Below, in pieces: positions 33,201 through 42,359 of a DNA stretch of 64,000 nucleotides (position 1 is its first letter; the number at the start of each line of letters is the position of its first letter). A program made the translations under genes and the position numbers. The stretch is from assembly GCF_007992435.1 (NCBI RefSeq), contig NZ_BKAG01000001.1:124001-188000 (forward strand), given 5' to 3'. The notes below the pieces were generated by a model. The model did no database searches and was not told the DNA's origin. It saw nothing but the letters and a program-made list of their open reading frames with translations. The stretch is from Prosthecobacter gellanilyticus (GTDB lineage: Bacteria > Verrucomicrobiota > Verrucomicrobiia > Verrucomicrobiales > Verrucomicrobiaceae).

Positions 33201-36200
33201 ACCATCGGCATGACATTGGGTGGCGTGACCATCGGCGGCACGGGTTTGATTCCAGGAAATCCCACCTTTGATGTGCGCAGCACAAGCACCGCGACCTTGG
33301 TCTTCACGCCAGGAGCCTTTCATGACCAGGCCATCGCACCGCGCACGATCAGCTTCATGAATGGTGGCACCGCAGCCAGCACCGTCGTGCTCGGCACTGC
33401 GGCCACGAGTCTGGTGGATGGCACGGCCGTTCAGATCGGCAGCGTCGGAGGTGGGGCGGTGAACCTGAATCTAAATAGCGCCACAGCCGTCGGCTCTCTC
33501 GCACAGGTAAATGTGGCCACGGGCAGCACGCTCACACTCGGAGCCGCGCCCACCTTTGGCTCGCTGGCTGGCGGCGGCACGGTGACAGGCACGCAAAACC
33601 TCATCTTGGGCAATGCGGCGAATGCTACTAACTACACGAGTTCCTTCACCGGTGTGCTCGACATCGGCACCGGCACTCTAACCAAGAGCGGTAAAGGCAC
33701 CCAAACCCTCGGCGGTAGCGTGAGCAATACTTTCACCGGCCTAACCACGATTAATGCAGGCACGCTCATCCTTGCAAAGACGGGCGGCGCATTGGCGATT
33801 CCAGGGAGCCTCACCGTCGGTGTCGCAGCCGGGAGCAGCCAGGGACCAGCCACGTTGAAGTTGGAGGGGAATGAGCAGATCGCGAACAATGGAACGCTCA
33901 TCTTGAATGGCGGCTCGACCTTCGACCTGAACGGTTACACACAGACCATCGGCACCACGTCCACGATGTTTGGCACCACCATCACCGGCGGTGGCAAACT
34001 GATCCTGCCTGGCACCGCCATCTCCACCGTCACGGGCATCAGCAGCATCGCTTCGGGTCTGCAGATCGGCACGGATGTCACGGCCACGCGAACCATCACG
34101 CTTTCCTCCTCCTGGGACCGCACCACCATCAGCGGTGTCATCAGCCAGGGCAGCGCTGCGGGGCTTCTCACCAAGGCGGGCAACGGCCAGCTCATCCTCA
34201 CTGGCGACAACACTTATGAAGGACTGACCACGCTGAGCGCGGGTGTGCTGAACATCCGCCATGCGAATGCGCTGGGCTCCACGGTGGCAGGCACCGTGGT
34301 CAGCGCTGGCACGCTACAGCTTGAGGGTGGCATCACCACGGCTGCAGAGCCGCTCACGCTGAACGGTAGCGGTTTCGGCGGCGCGGCCTCGTATGGCATC
34401 CAAAACGGCGCGCTGGCCAATGTCAGCGGCACCAACACCTACGCGGGCCTCGTCACACTCGCCACGGCATCCACCATCTCCTCAGACAGTGGAAGTCTCA
34501 CGTTGTCACACGCAGGCACCATCACCGGAGCCTTCACGCTCACGTTGACGGGCGCGGCCGAGGGCAGGATCGACAGTGTCATTGGAACAGGCGCGGGTGC
34601 GGTGACCAAGACAGGAGCTGGCACTTGGACACTCACAGGAGCCAACACCAGCACGGGCACGCTGACGATGTCCAACGGCACTCTCCGCCTTGGCAATGGA
34701 ACGAGCGGGAGCTGGACCACCACGCCAGCCGTGACCTTCAACGGCCTCAGCACTTTTGATTATCGCAGTCTGAACACGGGCAGCACGCAGGGGCTGGGCG
34801 CACTGACCTTCTCCGCAGGTGAAGGCACCGTGCAGAGCACCTATGGCGGCAGCGGCACAAGCGCTCTCACCTTCAGTTCTTTGGTCGCACGCACCGCAGG
34901 GGCCACGGGGAACTTCATCGTCTCAGGCGGTGAAAACGGAGTCAGCAATCGCATCAGCCTCACGGGAGTGACGGCGAATGCTTTCATCAACCAAGGTCTG
35001 TTCTTCAATGGCGCCGCCTTTGTCTGGAATGACAGCGGCGGCTTTGTGCGTGCCATGGCCTATGGCAGCGATGCTGGCGCGGTGACCAGCGGAGGCACCG
35101 CCAGCCTCGCGAGTTCCACACATCAGCAGATCACCGGACCGCTCACTGCGCAGAACGCCGCCACCTTCACGACGCTGAACATCGCGGGCAATCACAACAT
35201 CACGCTGAACGCTGGTCAGACACTCACGGTGAACGGGCTTCTCATGACGGGAAACACCGCTGGTGGTGCCATCATCAGTGGTAGTGCTGGCAGTGCCATC
35301 CGTGCCGGTTCCGGTGCTGAGCTGGTCTTCCGCACGGCTGGTGAGAATGACATGCTCACGCTCCAGGTGCCTATTGTTGCCAATGGTGCCAACGCTGTGA
35401 CGAAGAGCGGTCCTGGCCTGCTCATCCTTGGTTCAGGAAACACTTACACGGGAGCCACCAATGTCTCGGGCGGCACGCTGCGCATCAGCTCGGGCGGCAC
35501 GCTGACCAGCTCCGCCATCAACGTGCGCACAGGTGGCGCGCTGGATGTGAATGGTCAGGCGATCACAAATGGTGTGACGGTGAACGGCAATGGTCCGAAA
35601 GGCGATGGCGCGCTGATCAACAGCTCCTCCACGGCGGCGCAGGTCGGTGTCATCACCATGGGCTCCACGACGACCCTCGGTGGTTCGGGTGACATCACCT
35701 CCACCGGTGCTCTGACAGGCGCCTTCCGCATGATCAAGAGTGGTGCAGGCACCCTGACACTGAACGTCGACAGCGTGCGCACCGTGCCTAACCAACTGGA
35801 TGGTGGGACGGTGCGGGTGCTGACTGCCGCAGGTCTCGGCACCTCCGCCGCGCCAGTGATTCTGAACGGAGGCACGCTCAGTCTCGGCAGCACGGTGACT
35901 GCGGCGGCCTACAGTCCTTTCGTCAGCGCGAACTCCGCCATCATCGTGGATCCTTCCACCGCTGGGGCAGGAGTGTCCCACGTGCTCGGCGGCCTCGTCA
36001 TGAACACCAGCACGCTTGTGATCGGTGCGGGGACGAATGTGACGACAGCGGCCACCAATGCAGGCGTGTCCTTCAGCTCCCTCACCTTGCATGGAAACCC
36101 GACCTTTGACGTGCGCAGCCCGGTCAATGCGGCAGGAGGCACCACCACCCTCACGCTGGCGGCCATCAATGACCTCGGCGTGGCGCGGACACTGACCTTC

Positions 36201-38393
36201 ACCAACAACGGTGCCAGCACCACGAACAGCCAGGTCATCCTCACGGCGAATGCCAGCAGCCTCCTGGATGGCACGGTGATCAACCTGGTCAGCGGTGCGA
36301 ATGCCGGGGTGACGGTGAACCTCGGCACCGCCAGTGCTGCGAGCAACACCATGGGCCTGCTTCCGCGTGTCAGCATCAGCGCCGGATCGATCTTGAACGT
36401 CTTCAATGGTTCGCCCATTCTCGGCGGCCTCTCAGGGGCGGGCACGGTGACCACAGCGGGCACGTTTACCCTCACCATCGGCAGCCTGAACAATGCGGCG
36501 GCGATCGACAGTACTTTCAGCGGCTCTCTCAGCAATGGCACCGGCACGCTGGCCATCCTCAAAGGTGGTCTGGGCACTTTGACTCTGAGCGGCGACAACA
36601 CCTACACAGGACTCACGACGGTCTCCGCTGGCATTCTGAAGCTGGCGAGCGCTACTGCTCTCACCAACACCAGCTCTGTCACGGTGAGCGCCGGGGGCAC
36701 GCTGGACCTCAACGGGCAGCCGCTCGCGCGCAATATCAGCTTTGCCGGCACCGGTCACGCCGGAATGGGTGCGTTGGTTAACTCCAACACCAATATGACA
36801 GCGACGATCACCGGCACCGCTGTCCTCGGTGGCTCCGCCAAGGTCGGCGGCGCTGGCAACATCACAGTGAGCAACGCCACTGGCCTAACTGGAAATGTGT
36901 TACTGACCAAGGTCGGCGCAGGAACGCTGACCTTCATCTCGACGGTAGCGAGCGCACGCAGCGGGGCCAACCAGATTGATGAAGGCACGCTGCGGCTGCA
37001 GAACAGCACGGCGCTCAACGTCATCGGTGGCGGCATCATGGCTCTCAATGGTGGCAAGCTCAGCCTCGGCTTTGATGCAGGCGGCACGGTCGGTGGATCG
37101 GTCAACCTGCTCTCCAGTTCCACCATCGAGGTGGATCGAGCCACGGTCGGCGACAGCAGTCACACACTGACGCTCGGTGCGCTTGGCATCGGAGGCGGAA
37201 CCTTGACCGTCAAGGCAGGTCCCAATGTCACCAGCGGCACGGCTGCGCTCACTCTTGGGGCCACGACGATTGGTGGACTCCAGCTTGCACCGGGGAATCC
37301 GGTCTTCGATGTGCAGGGCAGTGCCACAGCCGCCATGACGCTGACGCTTGGAGCTCTCAGTGACCAGGCCATCGCTGCTCGCAGCATCACCTTTCAAAAC
37401 ACGGGCATGGGGAGTGCCACGGTCAACCTAACGGCGAATGCAACCAGCATGCTTCCGGGCACGGTGATCAACCTCAGTGCAGCACCTGGGGCCAGCCTGA
37501 CGGTGAACTCTCCCACAGCGACTGCGCTTGGAGCCTTCAGCCAGTTGAACATGAGCGGGGCTTCCACGCTCAACCTCGGGACCAGCCAGAGCTTTGCATC
37601 TCTGAGCGGCACCGGCACGATCACCTCCGCGGGCAACACGGTTTTGACCGTGGGCAATGTACCGGGAGGCACGCCACCGAGCACGGCTTTCAACGGTGTG
37701 ATCAGCGGCGCGAATGTGGCTCTCACCAAGATCAGCAACAGCTCGCTCGCCCTGGGTGGAGCCAGCACCTATGGTGGCGGCACGAGCCTCAATGGTGGCT
37801 CCTTGGTCCTGGCGAACAGCACGGGCTCGGCCACTGGCACGGGATCTGTGACCACGCTGCTCGGCACGACTCTTGGTGGCAGCGGGAGCATCATGGCGGG
37901 ATCAGACAAGTCCGTGCTGATCGGCGGCACGCTGAGCGTGGGGAGCGGTACTATCGCAAGCAAGATCACCATCACGACGAGCGGCAGCGGCCTGCTTCGT
38001 CTCGACACCAACAGCGCGGTCATGATCGACCTGCTCACGGGTGCAGGCCTTGGGGACAACACCCTGCAAGCCAGTGCTGCGGACATGCTCAGCGTGGGCG
38101 GGCAGATCAGCATTCTCAGCGGATCCCGGCTGGTCATTGGAAATCCCAACAGCATGACCTCTTGGACATATGGCGACAAATGGCGACTCTTTGACTGGAG
38201 CAACCTGACCGGGCCGGTGTCCGGTACCTTTGACCGTCTGGAGCTGCCCAGCCTGATGCCTAACCAAGTGTGGGATCTGTCCGATCTCTACATCGGCGGC
38301 ACCGTCATGATCATTCCCGAGCCCGGACGTGTGATGCTCCTCGGCATGGGCATGCTGATGCTCATGGGCAGGCGTATGCGGGTGGCATGCTGA
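30267..38393 (+). CDS. giant PEP-CTERM protein of autotransporter-associated beta-strand repeats
   Basis: A 2,708-residue surface protein from ATG 30267, which gives a clean signal peptide (MFISTTRQTGVIAGLLLLF; Ala-Ser-Gly cleavage near 30). Gly/Thr/Ser/Ala-rich beta-helix sequence fills the whole length. The short repeat LTKTGAGTLTLSGDNTYTG-type occurs at least ten times (at about 32514, 32858, 33680, 34168, 34600, 35396, 35731, 36559, 36905 and 37725), each followed by SAGTLRL-like. Larger units containing LDVNGQPLTRNV and GANQIDAGTLRL recur about three times. The end has IPEPGRVMLLGMGML and a basic tail, the PEP-CTERM signal processed by an exosortase. No exosortase gene is in the window. 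Confidence 0.92.
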   Translation: MFISTTRQTGVIAGLLLLFVSTLPASGQTLTWDVGGATGAQNGLGTWNTNTSNTNWWNGSTNDYWTNSTTAIAHIGVISATTVSQQVITVGSDIQLAQLVFRAISATTPTTNHQYSLNGDVAGRVLDFGANGLVRIESGASGGSQFLGLGANLRLKGSNLRFEKYDAGTAFQFINLSMTTNAELTESLSVGGSVYLGLASPGTLGLVNKVIVEAGGTVVSAGAGTTYTNAFELAGMGNSLAFSSTAYGAIRMTSSNQIYSGGILLKADAGINTSSSGSNSTNNAITAPITDEGPTGFAFHRFSFNGDGTLLLQAANTYRGATVLGRASLGNNGSVTILDFTAATSPQDDILYHNVPAPGGLSLYGGASPTVLRLQGETGETHIQRLGNVTVAGTQSSVELVAGAGGAINVSMGTITQGDATGAVVFNAGTGGSFTTSGMSEGLVGSFAAYTSSSGQRSWARVGAGGVLSAGYFGDTFYTTGSSLATAPATTNLGLTGSSIGAATTGVTTTNLNTLSMADFTADRTVQTTTGQTLRLGVTGGVQLVNGAGNLTVGASGSSLSAGGSVTNTAGTLFLSNHSPASSLVINSGITNNGTSGVVSLVVNGAPGSRTTLTGAGSFTGGTRISSGTLVMQHASALGTSGTISIVENSGTLGLAGGITVTRVIASVAGYGDGGLGAIRNISGSNTISGLTTLVTNATITADRDSTLTFSSAAPATSTITGAYNLILGGEGTINVNGRLNLNASASTLTKIGSGVLVLAGDNVHAGATTVSAGTLRLAHANALATTSAVTIATGASLDVNGQPLTRNVTLGGAGAGVAGALQNSSGSLSTLTGTVAMSAATLINNNGAITIDNAGGITGAVLLTKTGAGTLMINSTTTSTRSGANQIDAGTLRLQSASATAIASLGTGAYVANGGTLALAYDVTNAANTGAFNVMSSSGLVADRATAGAGGITHSLGATGIGGSTLTVSAGSNVTSGTIGMTLGGVTIGGTGLIPGNPTFDVRSTSTATLVFTPGAFHDQAIAPRTISFMNGGTAASTVVLGTAATSLVDGTAVQIGSVGGGAVNLNLNSATAVGSLAQVNVATGSTLTLGAAPTFGSLAGGGTVTGTQNLILGNAANATNYTSSFTGVLDIGTGTLTKSGKGTQTLGGSVSNTFTGLTTINAGTLILAKTGGALAIPGSLTVGVAAGSSQGPATLKLEGNEQIANNGTLILNGGSTFDLNGYTQTIGTTSTMFGTTITGGGKLILPGTAISTVTGISSIASGLQIGTDVTATRTITLSSSWDRTTISGVISQGSAAGLLTKAGNGQLILTGDNTYEGLTTLSAGVLNIRHANALGSTVAGTVVSAGTLQLEGGITTAAEPLTLNGSGFGGAASYGIQNGALANVSGTNTYAGLVTLATASTISSDSGSLTLSHAGTITGAFTLTLTGAAEGRIDSVIGTGAGAVTKTGAGTWTLTGANTSTGTLTMSNGTLRLGNGTSGSWTTTPAVTFNGLSTFDYRSLNTGSTQGLGALTFSAGEGTVQSTYGGSGTSALTFSSLVARTAGATGNFIVSGGENGVSNRISLTGVTANAFINQGLFFNGAAFVWNDSGGFVRAMAYGSDAGAVTSGGTASLASSTHQQITGPLTAQNAATFTTLNIAGNHNITLNAGQTLTVNGLLMTGNTAGGAIISGSAGSAIRAGSGAELVFRTAGENDMLTLQVPIVANGANAVTKSGPGLLILGSGNTYTGATNVSGGTLRISSGGTLTSSAINVRTGGALDVNGQAITNGVTVNGNGPKGDGALINSSSTAAQVGVITMGSTTTLGGSGDITSTGALTGAFRMIKSGAGTLTLNVDSVRTVPNQLDGGTVRVLTAAGLGTSAAPVILNGGTLSLGSTVTAAAYSPFVSANSAIIVDPSTAGAGVSHVLGGLVMNTSTLVIGAGTNVTTAATNAGVSFSSLTLHGNPTFDVRSPVNAAGGTTTLTLAAINDLGVARTLTFTNNGASTTNSQVILTANASSLLDGTVINLVSGANAGVTVNLGTASAASNTMGLLPRVSISAGSILNVFNGSPILGGLSGAGTVTTAGTFTLTIGSLNNAAAIDSTFSGSLSNGTGTLAILKGGLGTLTLSGDNTYTGLTTVSAGILKLASATALTNTSSVTVSAGGTLDLNGQPLARNISFAGTGHAGMGALVNSNTNMTATITGTAVLGGSAKVGGAGNITVSNATGLTGNVLLTKVGAGTLTFISTVASARSGANQIDEGTLRLQNSTALNVIGGGIMALNGGKLSLGFDAGGTVGGSVNLLSSSTIEVDRATVGDSSHTLTLGALGIGGGTLTVKAGPNVTSGTAALTLGATTIGGLQLAPGNPVFDVQGSATAAMTLTLGALSDQAIAARSITFQNTGMGSATVNLTANATSMLPGTVINLSAAPGASLTVNSPTATALGAFSQLNMSGASTLNLGTSQSFASLSGTGTITSAGNTVLTVGNVPGGTPPSTAFNGVISGANVALTKISNSSLALGGASTYGGGTSLNGGSLVLANSTGSATGTGSVTTLLGTTLGGSGSIMAGSDKSVLIGGTLSVGSGTIASKITITTSGSGLLRLDTNSAVMIDLLTGAGLGDNTLQASAADMLSVGGQISILSGSRLVIGNPNSMTSWTYGDKWRLFDWSNLTGPVSGTFDRLELPSLMPNQVWDLSDLYIGGTVMIIPEPGRVMLLGMGMLMLMGRRMRVAC

Positions 38394-38400
38394 GCGTTGA

Positions 38401-38568
38401 AGTCGCGGTAGCGTCGTGGAGTGCGGTGGGAAGCTCTCAAGCGCGACACCGCTGTGTGCGCAGAGAATGCTTTTTGATGAGAAAGCGTAGTGCGCGCACG
38501 AGAGCGGTGTCGACGATGCACGGTGGCCCGTGCATCTTTGCCACCGCACTCCGGGACGCTTTGCGACT
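38401..38568 (+). repeat. REP/BIME-like palindromic element, copy 2
   Basis: A 168-bp close copy of the element at 13303-13472. It begins AGTCGCGGTAGCGTC and ends CCGGGACGCTTTGCGACT. It starts seven bases after the stop of the giant gene and ends three bases before the stop of the minus-strand gene. The inner block (CTCAAGCGCGACACCGCT, TGTGCGCAGAGAA) is nearly identical, and the loop region is the most diverged. Confidence 0.88.
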
Positions 38569-38571
38569 TCC

Positions 38572-40464
38572 TCACTTCCCGCGCATCTCGCGGAAAGCAT
38601 GTTCCCAAGAGGGTATGCGCTTCACCTCGATCTCCGGTGGCCACGTAAGGTTGGGATGATCCGTGGCGAGATAGACACGCTTCAACTCAGGAGCGAATGA
38701 CTTCGCAAGCGCGACAAGCTCGTTGGCGAGACCTTGGAACTCCTCTGTCGTGCGCACGCGACCTTGAGCGCTCTTGCGGCCCATGGCGCTTTGCAGGATC
38801 CAGCTGTATTTGCCGGACGCGGCCTCGCCTTTGAGCACGAGGCTGATCCAGGCAGCTTCGGCCATCTCCGGACGTTCACGCAGTTCCGAGGCAATGGACC
38901 AGAGCTCGACGGCGCGCTGATGTTCCAGGGACTGGAAGAGCTTGGGCTCGGCATCGAGCGCCTGGACCAAGGCGGAAGGACGGCGCGGGCTGGAGGTGTG
39001 CTCCGCGGCGAGGGCACGCAGGTCTTCAGGAAGGCAGCGCAGCAGGGTGGCTTCCCGATCAAGCAATGTCTCATGCAGGAAGAAGAGCGCTTCTTCATCC
39101 TGGAGGGCATCGTTCTCAAGGCGTCCCCAGGCGGTGCGGAGGCAGTCCGTGGTGCGGCGCCACTCTGCCCAGTCACGCAGCACGGGAAGGCGGCGCTGGC
39201 TTTCGCGAAGGGTGCGGTTCAGCTCCAGGACGGCAGCGGCGGATTCCGGATATTCGGCACGGATGCGAGCCAGTGTGCCTAATGAATGATGCTTCAAAGC
39301 CAGGCGTACCGCGGCTTGCAGAAGGTCATGCTGCTTCTTCAGCGCATAAGACTGCGCGCGCTTGCCCACCCAGGCCAGGGCCGCCAGTGGATGATGAAGA
39401 GCGATGCCGGCGGCGCGCAGCTTCTGCCAGTCAGCATCGGCTTCGACCTCGCTGAGGAGGTGCGTTTGAAAGAGGTCCGCCTCGTCACGAAAGAGCCGCG
39501 TGGCTTCCTGACCCTTGTCCGTTGTCGGTGCATCACCCGGAAATGGCAGGTCATCCAAATTCACACGCAAAGAGGCCGGTGCCTCGATGCCTGACTCTGT
39601 GAGGAACCATGCGGCCACGCGTGCACGCTGGCGCAGCGGCTCAGGAGAACGATCTGGCAGCAAAGGCAGCGCGAGGGCGGTGAGGCGCAGGGCCTCCGGA
39701 TGATGACCGGCGATGCGTGCCGCCGAGGCAGCCGCCATGAGCAGCTCCCATTCAGCGGGCCGGATGAGCGCGCCATCCGGCCGCAGGCTGCGCATGAGAC
39801 GCCAGGCGGTGTGCAGCCATTTCGCATCTTTCGTTAGGCTGCGAAGAGCCGTGACGAGCCAGCGAATGATGACGCGAGGCAGCACCGGCAGCCAGTCCGC
39901 CTGCGGCAGAGCGACGGCACGCCCCTGCTTCCAGGCAGGATCCAGCGAGGTGAAAAGGACGCTCAGATCCGTCAGAAGCGCCGCATGATCCGGGCGCACA
40001 AGGCTCTGGGCCAGCCAGCGCACGAGCTCGCCCGAAGGATCAGCCTTCAGGCTCTTGTCAAAGCGTGGAAGGGTTTCCTGCAGAAGCGAACGCACTTTTG
40101 GTTCGGCAGCACCAGCCTTGCCCTCGAGAAGCCAGCCAGTGACGAGCAGGATGGCAGGCAGCACGACGTGGGCTTCGCGGGCTTTCAGGGCCTTCGTGGC
40201 GAGCTCAGCGATGTCCTGGCGCTTTTCCGGAAGCGCATCCGGGCAATGCAGATGGCGCCAGAGCAGGTAATCAGGACGCGGGCCATGCTTGGCATCCAGC
40301 GGACGCCAGTAGTGGCGCTGCGCTCCATGGCTCGGCTTGCCCGGCTGTGCTTTTCGCCAAGCCTCAAACTCATGCGCGATCTCCCCCAGCGGTGTGCTGG
40401 AAACAGCGGGTGCAGGTGCAGGGCGATGACGTGAAGGCGGACGGCGTCCGTTTGGGGGGCGCAT
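38572..40464 (-). CDS. large helical protein of unknown function
   Basis: A 630-residue protein with a basic, Pro-rich N-terminus (RPPNGRRPPSRHRPAP) and no signal or membrane helix. The rest is predicted to be almost entirely helical, with many Leu/Ala/Arg/Trp-rich segments such as LVRWLAQSLV, WLHTAWRLMRSL and LRTAWGRLEN. The spacing suggests a helical-repeat (TPR-like) architecture. The C-terminal 80 residues (SWILQSAMGRKSAQ to IPSWEHAFREM) look like a separate segment with VYLATDHPNLTWPPEIEVKR. No catalytic motif or family is recognised. It follows corA on the same strand with a 21-base gap. Confidence 0.7.
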   Translation of the reverse strand: MRPPNGRRPPSRHRPAPAPAVSSTPLGEIAHEFEAWRKAQPGKPSHGAQRHYWRPLDAKHGPRPDYLLWRHLHCPDALPEKRQDIAELATKALKAREAHVVLPAILLVTGWLLEGKAGAAEPKVRSLLQETLPRFDKSLKADPSGELVRWLAQSLVRPDHAALLTDLSVLFTSLDPAWKQGRAVALPQADWLPVLPRVIIRWLVTALRSLTKDAKWLHTAWRLMRSLRPDGALIRPAEWELLMAAASAARIAGHHPEALRLTALALPLLPDRSPEPLRQRARVAAWFLTESGIEAPASLRVNLDDLPFPGDAPTTDKGQEATRLFRDEADLFQTHLLSEVEADADWQKLRAAGIALHHPLAALAWVGKRAQSYALKKQHDLLQAAVRLALKHHSLGTLARIRAEYPESAAAVLELNRTLRESQRRLPVLRDWAEWRRTTDCLRTAWGRLENDALQDEEALFFLHETLLDREATLLRCLPEDLRALAAEHTSSPRRPSALVQALDAEPKLFQSLEHQRAVELWSIASELRERPEMAEAAWISLVLKGEAASGKYSWILQSAMGRKSAQGRVRTTEEFQGLANELVALAKSFAPELKRVYLATDHPNLTWPPEIEVKRIPSWEHAFREMRGK

Positions 40465-40485
40465 GGTGGTGGTTGGGCACCTGGA

Positions 40486-41463
40486 TTAAAGCAGCTTCTT
40501 GCGCTTAAACCACCAGATGGGAATCAAGGCAGAGATGACGAGCGCGCAGATGACCAGCGGATAGGCGAAGGGCTGCTTCAGCTCGGGCATGTAATCGAAA
40601 TTCATGCCGTAGATGCTGGCGATCAGCGTCGGCGGCATGAAGAGCACGCTGGCGATGGTGAAGATCTTGATGATCTGGTTCTGCTGGATGTTGATGAGAC
40701 CCAGCGTGGACTCGAGCAGGAAGGTCATCTCCTGCGTCTGCTGGTTGGTGTACTCATCGAGTGACTTCACGTCACGCATCACGGAGCGGAACTGCGCGGC
40801 GAGGTCACCACGCATCCAGGTGGCGGCATTGCTGAGGAAGAACTGCAGCATGCGGCTGACGCTGAGCAGGCTCTCGCGAAGATTCGCCACGAGCGCGCTG
40901 CGACGGCCGAGGGTCTTCACGACGTCACCGAGGTCCTTTTCCACCGCGGCATTCGCGCGATGTGGATCAAGACGGAAAACTTCACGCGCGAGCTTCTTCA
41001 AATCACTCTCGATCATCTGCAGGGCATCCGCGATGCGGGCGACGATCAACTCACAGAGCGCAAGGAAGACAGCGTCACTGCTCATCGGGCAGGGGCACTG
41101 GCGCTTCACCTGATCCACCAGGATGCGGAAAGCCATGGGATCCGCATAACGCACGGTGGTCAGGCAGTCCGGCGCGAGCACGAAGGAGATGGCGGTGTTG
41201 TCTGGCTCGGGAGTGTCCAGGCCCACGGGAATCCACGCGGTCATGTAGAGCGCGCCCTTTTCCGCATAGAGCCGGCTGGACTCCTCAATCTCCTGCATCT
41301 CTTCACGAGTGGGCAGGGTGTACTCCAGCCAGCTCTCCGCCTCCAGCTCCTCGGCGCGCGAAGGATTCAGCAGATCGAGGAAGACAAGGTTGTCCGGGAA
41401 AGGACGAACCTTCTCGTCATTCCAGCCGATGAGCTGACCTTGTTGGGTGAGGAGACGAACCAT
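40486..41463 (-). CDS. corA: CorA-family magnesium/cobalt channel
   Basis: A 325-residue membrane protein. The long cytoplasmic alpha/beta domain precedes two C-terminal helices. The signature GMN is at 286-288, at the end of the first helix, and the acidic-aromatic loop leads to the second helix (FAYPLVICALVISALIPIWWF). The basic tail KRKKLL matches the ring at the cytoplasmic end. Family members conduct Mg2+ or Co2+ as pentamers gated by intracellular Mg2+. Upstream lies the polysaccharide deacetylase gene on the same strand with a 62-base gap. Confidence 0.94.
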   Translation of the reverse strand: MVRLLTQQGQLIGWNDEKVRPFPDNLVFLDLLNPSRAEELEAESWLEYTLPTREEMQEIEESSRLYAEKGALYMTAWIPVGLDTPEPDNTAISFVLAPDCLTTVRYADPMAFRILVDQVKRQCPCPMSSDAVFLALCELIVARIADALQMIESDLKKLAREVFRLDPHRANAAVEKDLGDVVKTLGRRSALVANLRESLLSVSRMLQFFLSNAATWMRGDLAAQFRSVMRDVKSLDEYTNQQTQEMTFLLESTLGLINIQQNQIIKIFTIASVLFMPPTLIASIYGMNFDYMPELKQPFAYPLVICALVISALIPIWWFKRKKLL

Positions 41464-41525
41464 GCGTGGGGGTGGAGCCGGAACAGTAACGGCAGCTTTT
41501 TTTCATGCCACGGAAAAGGCAGTCG

Positions 41526-42359
41526 TCACGCGGCTTTCGCTGACAATTCTGCGGGGAGAACCACGGGCAGGCCGAGATCACGCACGCGCTGCAGAGTTCC
41601 GCGCAGAACTTCGGCACAAATGGGGTTCACATCATGCAGCAAAACGATGGCTCCCGGACGCAGGTCAGGCTCGATGCAGCGCAGGATGACGGCCACATCA
41701 CGCCTCACACCATCAAACCCGCGGCAGTTCCAGATCATCATGCTTAGCCCCAGCGCCCGCAGGATGGAGGCGAGGAAAAGATTGTGATGTCCTACCGGCG
41801 GACGAAACCACGTAGGTGCCTGGCCGAGGATGCCGCGCAGGGTTTCCTGACAGCCTGCGACCTCCCGCCAGAGGTTCCAGGGGCGCAGCAGCCAAAACGT
41901 GCCCGCAGGATGAGTCTGCGAGTGATTGCCAATGAGGTGCCCCCGTCTGGCGATCTCGCGAACCAGTTCCGGATGCTGCTGTGCGCGATCTCCGATGAGA
42001 AAGAACACGGCCTTCGCTCCATGCTCATCCAGCACATCGAGCAAGGCTGGTGTGGTGTCTGGATGCGGGCCGTCATCAATGGTGATGCAGACACCTTTTG
42101 TGCCCTCAGGCAGGCGAGTGATCAGAGGCCCGAAAAGCCTGCACTTCGGCAAGATGGTGCCCACCGAGATGACGATGAAAGTGAGGCCAAAAATCCACGC
42201 CGCGAACTCATAGAACCCGGTGATCACGGCCAGCACCACGGCTGTGGCCGGAGCCACACTCACCACGAAGGCACGCCTGCTCTCACGACGGCAGGCGGGT
42301 GGCATGGGCGGGATCATCTGGAAGGTGGAGTTTTCTGCGTTTCGAGCGCGCAGGTTCAC
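41526..42359 (-). CDS. membrane-anchored polysaccharide deacetylase (NodB domain)
   Basis: Up to 277 residues. GTG at 42359 overlaps the upstream stop by four bases (GTGA), while ATG at 42317 would give 263. Two hydrophobic helices (about 31-72) precede the NodB domain: TIDDGPHPDTTP at 93-104 with the two catalytic/metal Asp, His146 and His150 in HSQTH, RPPVGHHN, and the late LHDVNP block. The enzyme removes acetyl groups from N-acetylated glycans such as peptidoglycan or chitin-like polymers. It lies directly behind the toxin-antitoxin pair. Confidence 0.88.
   Translation of the reverse strand: MNLRARNAENSTFQMIPPMPPACRRESRRAFVVSVAPATAVVLAVITGFYEFAAWIFGLTFIVISVGTILPKCRLFGPLITRLPEGTKGVCITIDDGPHPDTTPALLDVLDEHGAKAVFFLIGDRAQQHPELVREIARRGHLIGNHSQTHPAGTFWLLRPWNLWREVAGCQETLRGILGQAPTWFRPPVGHHNLFLASILRALGLSMMIWNCRGFDGVRRDVAVILRCIEPDLRPGAIVLLHDVNPICAEVLRGTLQRVRDLGLPVVLPAELSAKAA

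Noticed and set aside
31000-38000. Possible CRISPR or tandem-repeat array
   Set aside because: The repeats are coding, irregularly spaced and diverged; they belong to the beta-strand repeat protein.
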